Shown here: positions 50,821 to 58,189 of the stretch, one piece after another
Layout: every line of letters starts with the position of its first letter
How positions within the stretch are numbered: the first letter of the stretch is position 1
Origin: Streptomyces shenzhenensis
GTDB taxonomy: Bacteria > Actinomycetota > Actinomycetes > Streptomycetales > Streptomycetaceae
Reading direction: 5' to 3'
Assembly (NCBI RefSeq): GCF_021462265.1
Contig: NZ_JAJONF010000013.1
Span: 1-64,000, forward strand
DNA: 64,000 nucleotides
Notes under the pieces: generated by a model
Told to the model about the DNA's origin: nothing
The model's input: only the letters and a program-made list of their open reading frames with translations
The model's database searches: none
Translations under genes and position numbers: made by a program

Positions 50821-51830
50821 GGCGCGGGGCCGGTGGAGCCGCGCACCACCAGGGCGGCGGGCTCCAGCTCCACGTCGGCGGTGGTGCCGGTCTCGATCAG
50901 TTCCACCAGCGCCTGCGCGGAGGCCCGGCCCCAGGAGACGGGGTTGGCGCGGCAGGTGGTCAGCGGGGGGCTGGTGTAGGAGGCGAGCGGTACGTCGTCG
51001 AAGCCGACCACGGACAGGTCCTCGGGCAGCCGCAGTCCGGCGTCCTGGGCGACCGCCATCCCGGCCGTGGCCGAGAGGTCGTTGCCGTAGACGATGGCCG
51101 TCGGCGGCGTGGGCCGCTGCAGCAGCAACCGGGTGGCCCGCGCTCCGCCCTCGGCGGTGAAGCCGCCCGGCAGTAACGTCCCCTCGGGCAGCCCCGCCTC
51201 GGTGAGGGCGTCGCTCCAGGCCTGGCGACGGCGCCGGGCGTGCACGAACTCCTCGGGGCCGGCCACGTAGGCGATGTCGCGGTGTCCCAGGCCGGCCAGG
51301 TGGTGTACGGCCGCACGGACGGCGGGACGGTCGTCGAGACTGACGGACGGCAGGCCGGCACCGGAATCCGGCACCCCCACGGCGACGGCCGGCAGGCCCA
51401 GCTCGGCGACCAGCGCCGGACGGGGGTCGCCGGCCCGCAGGTCGGTGAGGAACACGCCGTCCACGCGATGGTCGGCGGCGAGCCTGCGGTAGGTTTCCAC
51501 CTCGTTCTCGGGGCGGCTCATCTGCAGCATCAGACCGTCACCGCTCTCCGATATGACCGTCTCGATGCCCGCCATGAAGGCGGGGAAGAACGGGTCGGTG
51601 CCGATGAGCTCGGGCTCACGTGCCAGGACCAGTCCGACCGCCCGGACCCGGCCCGTGGACAGCGCCCGGGCGCTGGAACTCGGCGTCCAGCCCAGCTCCT
51701 CGGCCGCGGACCGGACGCGCTCCTGGGTGTCCGCGGCCACGCCGGGACGGTTGTTGAGGACGAAGGAAACGGTCGCGCGGGAGACCCCGGCCAGTTTCGC
51801 CACGTCGGCGATCGTGGGACGTCGAGCCAT
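50811..51830 (-). CDS. LacI-family repressor of the oligosaccharide operon
   Basis: A 339-residue LacI/GalR protein. The helix-turn-helix and hinge occupy residues 1-60 (PTIADVAKLAGVSRATVSFV, then LNNRPGVAADTQERV). The periplasmic-binding-protein-like effector domain follows, ending in LELEPALVVRGST. The frame is open 14 codons further upstream, but the ATG at 51830 gives the standard family start (MARRPTIADV). It precedes the importer/GH130/GH13/mutase operon on the same strand and probably represses it; a fitting operator lies about 100 bases upstream of its own start. Confidence 0.92.
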   Translation of the reverse strand: MARRPTIADVAKLAGVSRATVSFVLNNRPGVAADTQERVRSAAEELGWTPSSSARALSTGRVRAVGLVLAREPELIGTDPFFPAFMAGIETVISESGDGLMLQMSRPENEVETYRRLAADHRVDGVFLTDLRAGDPRPALVAELGLPAVAVGVPDSGAGLPSVSLDDRPAVRAAVHHLAGLGHRDIAYVAGPEEFVHARRRRQAWSDALTEAGLPEGTLLPGGFTAEGGARATRLLLQRPTPPTAIVYGNDLSATAGMAVAQDAGLRLPEDLSVVGFDDVPLASYTSPPLTTCRANPVSWGRASAQALVELIETGTTADVELEPAALVVRGSTGPAPVR

Positions 51831-51925
51831 GCGCGCACCGCTTTCTTCCAAGTAACCGTGCAAGCCCCCCAAGGGCGGCCGAGCAGGCCCGGCACCGGGG
51901 TGTCGTGAGGGGCACCCAACCGGCG

Positions 51926-51941
51926 TTTAAACCGGTTTGAA
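51926..51941. promoter_or_regulatory. LacI-type operator upstream of the lacI gene
   Basis: TTTAAACCGGTTTGAA is a 16-bp palindrome with 7 of 8 pairs, centred on CCGG, typical for LacI-family sites. On the minus strand TTGACT (51978-51983) lies upstream as possible -35, placing the operator just after the transcription start. Confidence 0.55.
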
Positions 51942-52689
51942 TGAACGCCTCGTAGCCTCGGGGCTGGAGTCGCGGAAAGTCAATAGCCCGAAAGAAAGTT
52001 GTCCACTTGTCATATCCTGATACGACATGGGTGTTTTGCTCCGACCGGAGGGGCGGGCCGACGACGGCAGCCTCCACGGTGCGCGAGGGCCTCTCCCGAT
52101 GCGGGCCGACACCCCCCGGACAGGGCGAGAAAGAAGATTCGCGAGGCTTCACGGAAATCGCCGGACTGCTGCATTACGAGCAATTTCCGGCCAGGCCGGC
52201 AGTGCCCTGGCGGCGAGCAATACCGCTCCCCCGGCGGGACTCTCAGAAAATCTCCCGCTCGTGACACCTTCCGGGATCCCGGCGGACCCCGCCGATCCCG
52301 CGACATCCCGCCGAACAGGAATCTCGGCAGGTCAACGCCGTGCGGAGGGCCCCGGCATCGGCCGCATGATCCGAGGTCGCCTTTCACCGATTCGGCACCC
52401 CGGAAGCATACGGAAGCAGAGACAAAAACCGGTCGATCGGCACGAAACGCGTGGCCACCAGCAGCACGCGACGGCCGTCAATGCCCCGTACACCCTCTTA
52501 TTGCGCGTCGGCCACGACGGGCCCCGCCCTGCGACGGTCACCCGGGCGACCGGGCCGGAGTTTCTGTCCGGCCGCCGAGGAGCGGTACGGATGCCGGTGG
52601 CCGGGCAACTGCCCGGCGAGGGCGTGGCCGCGTGCGCCGGATCCTGGCCCTGGCCGACGCGAGCCTCAGTGGCATGCACATGATTAGCT
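51942..52689. other. 750-bp stretch without a supported gene
   Basis: The GC content and codon-position bias are weaker than in the neighbours, and open frames in several phases give compositions unlike proteins. On the plus strand TTGTCC, 16 bases and TACGAC (about 51995-52025) could be a promoter, but no convincing coding region follows. I see no tRNA, repeat array or recognisable domain. It appears to be decayed sequence. Confidence 0.5.
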
Positions 52690-52925
52690 AGGCCCAGCGG
52701 GCGGCCGCGCCGTGGCGCAGGACGTCCTCGGCTGGAGTGAGCCGCGTCGAAGGTGATGTGCAGCCCGGCCCGGGTGAGGAGCACGCCGACGCCGATCTCC
52801 GGCAGCCCGCACTCACGGCCGCCAGGGCCCGGCCCATGACGAACCCGACCACAAAGCCGACCACGTCGGCCCACAGCGGCGGCATGTCCCCCCCTGGCGA
52901 GGCCGTGACCGACAGCAGAAGCACC
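52690..52925 (-). pseudogene. Frameshifted copy of the His/Met-rich copper-associated membrane protein
   Basis: The minus strand reads GGDMPPLWADVVGFVVGFVM then, in another frame, GLPEIGVGVLLTRAGLHITF. These match GDMPPLWADAAGFVVVFGLG and GLPEIGVGMLLTQAGLHLGF of the intact protein at 42638-43270. Against that gene the copy has one inserted C near 52888 (longer C run) and one lost base near 52820, and both ends are missing. It is a dead partial paralogue. Confidence 0.8.
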
Positions 52926-53311
52926 CCGGCCAGATGCGGTTCTGCGGGACTCCGTCAACCGACAAGTCAGCATCGAACTCCCGGGACTCGGTCGCGGAGG
53001 GCACAAGACCGGCTGACACAGACGTCGCCGGACTGGCCGTCACTGGTCCGCCGACGTTCCCGGAGACGAATGGCACCTCCGCACGCGCAGCAGACGCACC
53101 GGTTCCCCTTCCAGGCGTTGCTGACCGGGCTTGGCGGGCGGGCGGTGGGTCCGGGCCGTGAGCCTGGTCGTCCCGCAGCACCCCGCCCGTCACACGCACC
53201 GCCGCCATTGCACGACGTGCGACTGCCGGAAGCCCGCAGCGGGCGATATCGTCACCGGACGACCGACGACCGGACGTCGGCGCGATTCGCCAGGGACGAA
53301 CCGGGGACGTG
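52926..53311. other. Intergenic stretch, no supported gene
   Basis: About 385 bases between the membrane-protein remnant and the small membrane protein gene. Short frames exist on both strands, but none shows a recognisable family, a ribosome binding site at the right place or convincing codon bias. Confidence 0.5.
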
Positions 53312-53755
53312 ATGAGCATTCGGATTGAGCCTGCTTGTAGGCGACTGCTGGCGCACTCGACCGGCAGCACGACCACCCACCAGGGAAGCGGATACACCAT
53401 CACCACGCACTACCGGACCTATCCCTTCATCGTCCGCAGGCCGGGGTCCGGCACGACCACCACTGCGGTGGCGTGTGGTACCTGTGACGCGGCCGTCGGT
53501 GTCCGCGTCCACAGCGTCGAGGAAGCCACCCGCCGCAGGCGCCGGATCGCTCTCGGAACGGTGTTGCTGCTCGTCGTCCTGCTTGTGGCCGCGATCAAAC
53601 TGGCCCGCCTGGACGCCTGGCCGCCGGTCGGGGCCATCGCGTTCGTAGGCGGGTTCGGGGCCTACCGGCTGTACCGGGCATGGCAGCGCTACGACGGTAT
53701 CCGGGCCCTCGAACGCCGCCACAAGATACTGCCGCCCACCGACGCCGCCGGGTAG
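53312..53755 (+). CDS. Small two-helix membrane protein with a CxxC motif, unknown function
   Basis: A 147-residue protein I do not recognise. The first 65 residues are soluble and end with a single CGTCDAAVGVRV motif, possibly half of a zinc ribbon. A basic stretch RRRRR follows, then two hydrophobic helices (about 80-96 and 103-118), and a charged tail. A GTG at 53309 is in frame; GGGGA is closer to proper spacing for the ATG at 53312. It lies between a pseudogene and an insertion-sequence remnant, so it may be a strain-specific gene. Confidence 0.6.
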   Translation: MSIRIEPACRRLLAHSTGSTTTHQGSGYTITTHYRTYPFIVRRPGSGTTTTAVACGTCDAAVGVRVHSVEEATRRRRRIALGTVLLLVVLLVAAIKLARLDAWPPVGAIAFVGGFGAYRLYRAWQRYDGIRALERRHKILPPTDAAG

Positions 53756-53893
53756 ATGCTCCTGGCCGTGGGCATGTGGGGGGTTTGGCGCCACCGGCGG
53801 CCGCGACGCGGGCGGGGAAACGGCGCCAGGGCCTAACGCCTATCCCCCAGTTGCGGCCTCCCGCATGGCGGCCGCCTCTGTGCGGCCGTCGGC

Positions 53894-54193
53894 TCACACA
53901 CCGCTCAGCCTCGACGACCCGCCCAGGACGAGCCCGGAGCCCGGCGTGATGCGCGCGCCGGGTCCCGGCAGTCGTACGGCCGCCGGCTCAGCGCCCGACG
54001 GCCATCCGTACGAAGTCGGTTCCGCCGACGCGGGCCCGCCGGCCCTTCGGGCCCGCGACACCCAACTCGCCAGCGCGGTCTCGTTGATCCCGAGATCCTG
54101 CGCGACCTGCGCGATCGGCTTGCCGGTCTCGGCGACGGTCCGCACAGCCTCCTCACGGAACTCCGCGCCGAACTTCCGCCTCTTGCCTGCCAT
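53894..54193 (-). pseudogene. IS3-family transposase OrfA remnant
   Basis: The first 45 residues (MAGKRRKFGAEFREEAVRTV, then HTH-like PIAQVAQDLGINETALASWV) match the N-terminal helix-turn-helix of IS3-group OrfA proteins. After SRARRAG the sequence diverges into proline/glycine-rich noise, and no OrfB with a DDE domain follows. No terminal inverted repeats could be recognised. The gap 53756-53893 before it holds nothing I can support. Confidence 0.75.
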
Positions 54194-54303
54194 GACCTCA
54201 ACTTCCGCTGCGGTCATGGTTTTAACACTACGAGGGGAAGGTCACCTGCCCGCTCGCCTGGCGCCGGGCACAGGCGTGGGGGGGACCCGCGGCGGCCGCC
54301 CCG

Positions 54304-55287
54304 TCAGCCGATGTCGACCACGACCTTGCCCCGGGCGGTGCCGCTCTCCACGGCGGCGTGGGCGTCGGTGACGTCGGCGAGCGTGAAGTGCCTCGGGTCG
54401 AGCAGCGGCTTGAGTGCCCCGGCGTCGGCGAGCGTGGCCGCCTCGCGCATGATCTCGCCGTGGTGTTCCCGGCCGCGCCCGGTCAGCAGGGGCAGCAGGG
54501 TGAAGACACCGGAGTAGGTCGCACCGCGGAAGGACAGGGGGGCGAGGCTGTGGCTTCCCCAGCCCAGGGCGCTCACGACGTGCCCCGTGTAGGTGCGTAC
54601 CGCGGCGAAGGAGTCGTCGAGGACGGAGCCGCCGACGGTGTCGAACACGACGTCGAAGCCGTCGCCGCCGGTGTGCTCGGCGACGTACTCCTGCACGGCG
54701 GTCGTGGTGTAGTCGATCGGGGTGGCGCCCAGGCGCTGGACGACCTCCCGTCGGGCGGGCGAGGCGGTGGCGAAGACCTCGGCACCGCGGGCCCGGGCGA
54801 TCTGTACGGCCACCTGGCCGATGCCGCCGGCTCCGCCGTGGACGAGGACCTTCTGTCCCGCGTGGACCCGCGCCCGGTCCACGAGGCCCTCCCAGGCCGT
54901 GATGAAGACCAGGGGCAGGGCCGCCGCCTCGCGCATGCTGAGCGCGGCCGGCTTGCGGGCCAGCAGACGGGCGTCGACGGCCGCGTACTCGGCGAGCGTG
55001 CCCTGCACGTCACCGACTCCGCCGGTCATGCCGAAGACCTCGTCGCCGGGGGCGAAGGCCGTGACGCCGGGGCCGGTCTCCTCGACCACGCCGGCCAGGT
55101 CCAGGCCGAGGACGGCCGGGAGCGTGCGCCGGGCGTGGGCGGCCTTGCCGGCCCGGATCTTGGTGTCCAGCGGATTGACGCCGCTGGCCTCGATCCTGAC
55201 AAGCACCTGCCCCGGGCCGGCGACGGGCTTGTCGATCTCGCTGAGGACCAGCGGAGTGTCGAACTCCCGGAGAACCACTGCGCGCAT
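54304..55287 (-). CDS. Zinc-free MDR NADPH:quinone oxidoreductase
   Basis: A 327-residue quinone-oxidoreductase-like dehydrogenase. The N-terminal substrate domain carries SGVNPLDTKIRAG, and the nucleotide-binding domain VHGGAGGIGQVAVQIARARG (about 145-164). Such enzymes reduce quinones or enones with NADPH. The frame is open to 55335, but the ATG at 55287 with AAAGAGG ahead gives the usual start MRAVVLREF. The TetR gene lies 67 bases upstream on the same strand, so both are probably one repressed transcript responding to an electrophile. Confidence 0.9.
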   Translation of the reverse strand: MRAVVLREFDTPLVLSEIDKPVAGPGQVLVRIEASGVNPLDTKIRAGKAAHARRTLPAVLGLDLAGVVEETGPGVTAFAPGDEVFGMTGGVGDVQGTLAEYAAVDARLLARKPAALSMREAAALPLVFITAWEGLVDRARVHAGQKVLVHGGAGGIGQVAVQIARARGAEVFATASPARREVVQRLGATPIDYTTTAVQEYVAEHTGGDGFDVVFDTVGGSVLDDSFAAVRTYTGHVVSALGWGSHSLAPLSFRGATYSGVFTLLPLLTGRGREHHGEIMREAATLADAGALKPLLDPRHFTLADVTDAHAAVESGTARGKVVVDIG

Positions 55288-55354
55288 GGCTGCGCCTCTT
55301 TCCTGTCTTGCTGGGTGGGTGTGCGCGGTCGGCACGGTGGTGCACCGGCCGCGA

Positions 55355-55927
55355 TCAGATGTGACTGCCGACGAGCAGGTGCGCCGCCGACTTCGCTTCC
55401 TCCACGACGGAGCGGTCCTGGAGCAGGCGTCCCGAGGTCAGGGCGCCGTCGATCAGAAGCCCGATCTGCCGGGCGAGCGCGCCGGGGACTTTCGCGCCGG
55501 CGCGCTCGCACAGTTCGGTCAGCCAGTCCTGACGACGCCGCGTGTGCTGCACGGTGATGGCCCGGGCCTCCGAGTCCAGGTCCGCCTCGACCGCCGCGCT
55601 GACGAACGGACACCCGAAGAAGCCATGCCGGTCGAAGGCGTCCGTCAGCGCGTCGAACAGCCCGACGAGCTGCTCGCGAGGGTCGTCCCCGCTGCGTGCG
55701 GCGGCGTCCTGCAGTTGCGCCATCCAGGAGTCGTCGGTCCTGCGCAGGTACGCCGCGACGAGCTCTTCCTTGGTGCGGAAGTGCACGTACAGCGTCGACT
55801 TGGCGACGCCCGACGCCGCGATGACCTGATCGACGCCGACGCCGCGCAGCCCGTTCGCGTAGAACAGCTCCGCCGCCGCCGTGAGGATCCTCTCCTCGGA
55901 CTTCGTCTTCCTGACCCGTGTCACCAT
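55355..55927 (-). CDS. TetR/AcrR-family regulator
   Basis: A 190-residue TetR protein with its helix-turn-helix at about residues 30-52 (VDQVIAASGVAKSTLYVHF) and a C-terminal domain of the type with GFFGCPFVSAAVE near residue 100, including a Cys that could sense electrophiles. AAGGAGG stands seven bases before the ATG. A 32-bp palindrome directly upstream is the likely operator, controlling itself and the quinone oxidoreductase gene. Confidence 0.9.
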   Translation of the reverse strand: MVTRVRKTKSEERILTAAAELFYANGLRGVGVDQVIAASGVAKSTLYVHFRTKEELVAAYLRRTDDSWMAQLQDAAARSGDDPREQLVGLFDALTDAFDRHGFFGCPFVSAAVEADLDSEARAITVQHTRRRQDWLTELCERAGAKVPGALARQIGLLIDGALTSGRLLQDRSVVEEAKSAAHLLVGSHI

Positions 55928-55938
55928 GGCTCGACCTC

Positions 55939-55970
55939 CTTAATCGGACAGACTAGTTCGTTCGATTAAG
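55939..55970. promoter_or_regulatory. 32-bp palindromic operator of the TetR gene
   Basis: Outer arms CTTAATCG (55939-55946) and CGATTAAG (55963-55970) are perfect complements and the centre ACTAGT is palindromic; 13 of 16 pairs match. It abuts the ribosome binding site of the TetR gene. The rest of 55971-56096 shows nothing else. Confidence 0.65.
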
Positions 55971-56096
55971 TTCCGCAAGCGCGGAGTCCCGGGGCCGGCG
56001 GAGCCCTGGGGAGTTCGATCGGCCGGGCGCACTGCCGCGGCGGGGCCCGGCTGCCCGCGGTCCGCCGTGTCGCTCCGATGAGCGAAACTGCGTCTC

Positions 56097-57056
56097 ATGT
56101 CGACTCATCTGACGCGGGACGTACTCGCTGAGCGGGATCAACGGCTGGTCGCGGCGCTGCAGTACAACGGCAGGATCAGCGCGGAGGAGGCGTCGTCCGT
56201 CCTGGGCTACAGCACGCGTGAGGTGCAACGCCGGTTGAAGTCCATGACGGGCAGTGGCGCGGTTCGCGTGGTGGCCCGCCGCACTCGCGGCCCGCACGTG
56301 GGAGCGACGATGCTGCGCGTCAAGGTGCTGCGCGGCAAGCTCGACACGATCACGTCCGCCCTGGCCAGACGCGAGGACATCCCCTTCGTCGACGTGTCGG
56401 CGAGCGGCGACGAGATCTCGGCGGTGCTGCTGCACACCTTCGAACCCCGCAACCGGCTGATCTTCCAGCAGCTGCCCGCCACCGGCGCCGTCACGGCGGT
56501 GACGGCGCAGACCGTGCTGCACGTGTTCTGCGAGGCGAGCGACTGGCGGCTCGACGTGCTCACCGCACGGGAACGCGAGATGCTGGCCCGAAGCCCTCAA
56601 CCGCCCGCGCCCGGTCGGGAGTTGGACGCGACGGACGAGGACATCGTGGCCGCGCTGGAATCCGACGGAAGACTGTCCGCCGCCGCGGTGGCCGACCGCA
56701 CCGGGCACGCGGAGTCCACCGTGCGCCGCCGGATGGCGTCGCTGTTCTCCCAGGGGCAGGTCGGTACACAGGTCCTCGTCGATCCACAGCGGCTCGGCAT
56801 GGACATCGACGCGAACATCTGGATGGAGGTCCCGCCCGATCACCTGGACGCCACCGGCCGCTCCCTGGCCCGGCACCCTGCCGTCCACGGTGCCCTGGCC
56901 ACGACCGGGCGGGCGAACCTGTGTGTGGCCGTGTGGTTCCGCGACATCGGGGAGCTGTACCGCTTCCTCACCGAGGACCTGAGCGGACGCTCCATCGCCG
57001 GCACGGACACCGTCCTGGTCGGGCAGTGGGTCAAGCGGGCTGGAATCCACCGGTGA
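56097..57056 (+). CDS. Lrp/AsnC-type regulator with two tandem modules
   Basis: A 319-residue regulator built from two Lrp/AsnC halves. The first HTH is at about residues 13-60 (RDQRLVAALQYNGRISAEEA), followed by an effector-like region to about 165. The second HTH is at about 180-225 (TDEDIVAALESDGRLSAAAV), with a second ligand domain to the end. Such double forms occur in actinobacteria and may work as pseudo-dimers. No good ribosome binding site is visible before the ATG. It is followed by the inositol-phosphatase homologue in the same direction. Confidence 0.87.
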   Translation: MSTHLTRDVLAERDQRLVAALQYNGRISAEEASSVLGYSTREVQRRLKSMTGSGAVRVVARRTRGPHVGATMLRVKVLRGKLDTITSALARREDIPFVDVSASGDEISAVLLHTFEPRNRLIFQQLPATGAVTAVTAQTVLHVFCEASDWRLDVLTAREREMLARSPQPPAPGRELDATDEDIVAALESDGRLSAAAVADRTGHAESTVRRRMASLFSQGQVGTQVLVDPQRLGMDIDANIWMEVPPDHLDATGRSLARHPAVHGALATTGRANLCVAVWFRDIGELYRFLTEDLSGRSIAGTDTVLVGQWVKRAGIHR

Positions 57057-57198
57057 ACCGAGCCCCCTGAGACACAATCGCTCTCAACGGCAGCCCGAGG
57101 TGCTGGTTCCGCTCAAAAGTAGCCGCCTGTGGCCGCGTCCGCGGCCGCGTCGATCGATGATCGCAGACATGCCCGTCACATCAGCCAGGGAGAGACAC

Positions 57199-57978
57199 AT
57201 GTCGGACATCGATCTGCTCGCACCCATGACGGAGGCCGCCCATGCGGCCGGAGACTTCCTGCGGGCCGCCCCCGTCCCGGCGCCGGCCGCCACCTGGGCG
57301 GAGTTCGCGCACAACTTCGAGGCGCTCGACAAGCCCGCCGCCGACCGGCTGCGCGCCCGCCTTTCCGGGCTGCGTCCCGGCGCCGCCTGGGGCGAGGAAC
57401 TGGGCGACACCCTCCCCGCGCACGGCGAGGTGTGGGTCGTCGACGCCGTGGACGGGGCGGTGCAGCTCCTGCAGGACCTGCCGTACTGGTCCGTCAGCAT
57501 CACGCTCGTGCGCGACCTGCGGCCGGTGGCGACGGTGCTGCACTCGCCCGTGCGGGGTGAGACCTACACCGCCGCTCGCGGGCACGGTGCCCGGCTCAAC
57601 GGCCGGCTGATCGAGCCCTCCCGCAAGACCGAGCTCGAACTCGCTCTGCTGGCGACCAGTCAACCGCCCACCGTGGCCGACCAGCCGGACGCCGTCCACG
57701 CCGCGGGCCGCTCGCTCTCGGCGCTCCTGCCCCACGCCGGGGCGGTGCGCAACCTCGGACCGACCTCCTGGCAGGTCGCGGACGCCGCCGGGGGGCGCAT
57801 CGACGCCTTCTGGGAGTACGGACTCGACGACGTCAACCTCCTCGGCGGCTCCCTCGTGGCCACCGAGGCCGGACTGCGGGTGACCGACATCGAGGGCAAC
57901 CCCTGGCAAGCAGGCGCCGCGAGCTTCATCACCGCCCCGGCCGCGCTCCACGACCAGCTCCTGAAGCTCCTCTCCTGA
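57199..57978 (+). CDS. Divergent inositol monophosphatase-family protein
   Basis: A 259-residue member of the IMPase/fructose-1,6-bisphosphatase fold. The metal motif DPIDGT of active enzymes appears as DAVDGA near residue 91. The upstream acidic pair is EELGD, and the C-terminal WDxAxG motif reads DDVNLLGG near residue 215. Key metal-binding Asp residues remain, but the Thr of DGT is changed, so phosphatase activity is uncertain. GGGAGAG before the ATG at 57199 decides the start; the upstream open frame is leader. Probably regulated by the Lrp-type gene before it. Confidence 0.8.
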   Translation: MSDIDLLAPMTEAAHAAGDFLRAAPVPAPAATWAEFAHNFEALDKPAADRLRARLSGLRPGAAWGEELGDTLPAHGEVWVVDAVDGAVQLLQDLPYWSVSITLVRDLRPVATVLHSPVRGETYTAARGHGARLNGRLIEPSRKTELELALLATSQPPTVADQPDAVHAAGRSLSALLPHAGAVRNLGPTSWQVADAAGGRIDAFWEYGLDDVNLLGGSLVATEAGLRVTDIEGNPWQAGAASFITAPAALHDQLLKLLS

Positions 57979-58010
57979 CCCGGCCCGCAGGGTCTGCCGG
58001 CGGCCGGGTC
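57977..58010 (+). terminator. Hairpin overlapping the stop of the IMPase-like gene
   Basis: GACCCGGCC begins within the stop codon (57977) and pairs with GGCCGGGTC (58002-58010), a 9-bp stem. Confidence 0.55.
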
Positions 58011-58050
58011 CGGGGCTTCGTACGTCCGGGGCTTCGTACGTCCGGTGCTT
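58011..58050 (+). repeat. 16-bp tandem repeat
   Basis: CGGGGCTTCGTACGTC occurs at 58011-58026 and 58027-58042, with a degenerate third start at 58043. Noncoding. Confidence 0.85.
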
Positions 58051-58125
58051 GGCACGGCGTGCGCGATGCCGAGCGCGAGGCGCGGATCACCGAGCGAGTC
58101 CGGCACCCTCGCGTCCGGCGCCCGC

Positions 58126-58182
58126 GGGTGCGGTGGGCGCGGGTGCGGTGGGCGCGGAACTCCCCCGGGCCGCGCCCACCGC
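58126..58182. terminator. 15-bp tandem repeat feeding a strong bidirectional hairpin
   Basis: GGGTGCGGTGGGCGC is repeated exactly (58126-58140, 58141-58155). GCGGTGGGCGCGG (58145-58157) pairs perfectly with CCGCGCCCACCGC (58170-58182), and the first repeat copy can compete for the same arm. It lies just behind the beta-glucosidase gene and between convergent genes. Confidence 0.75.
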
Positions 58183-58189
58183 GGGTGTG

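Noticed and set aside
52027..52683. A 218-codon plus-strand frame after a possible promoter
   Set aside because: No domain, irregular codon bias and no ribosome binding site; several other frames in the same stretch are equally long.
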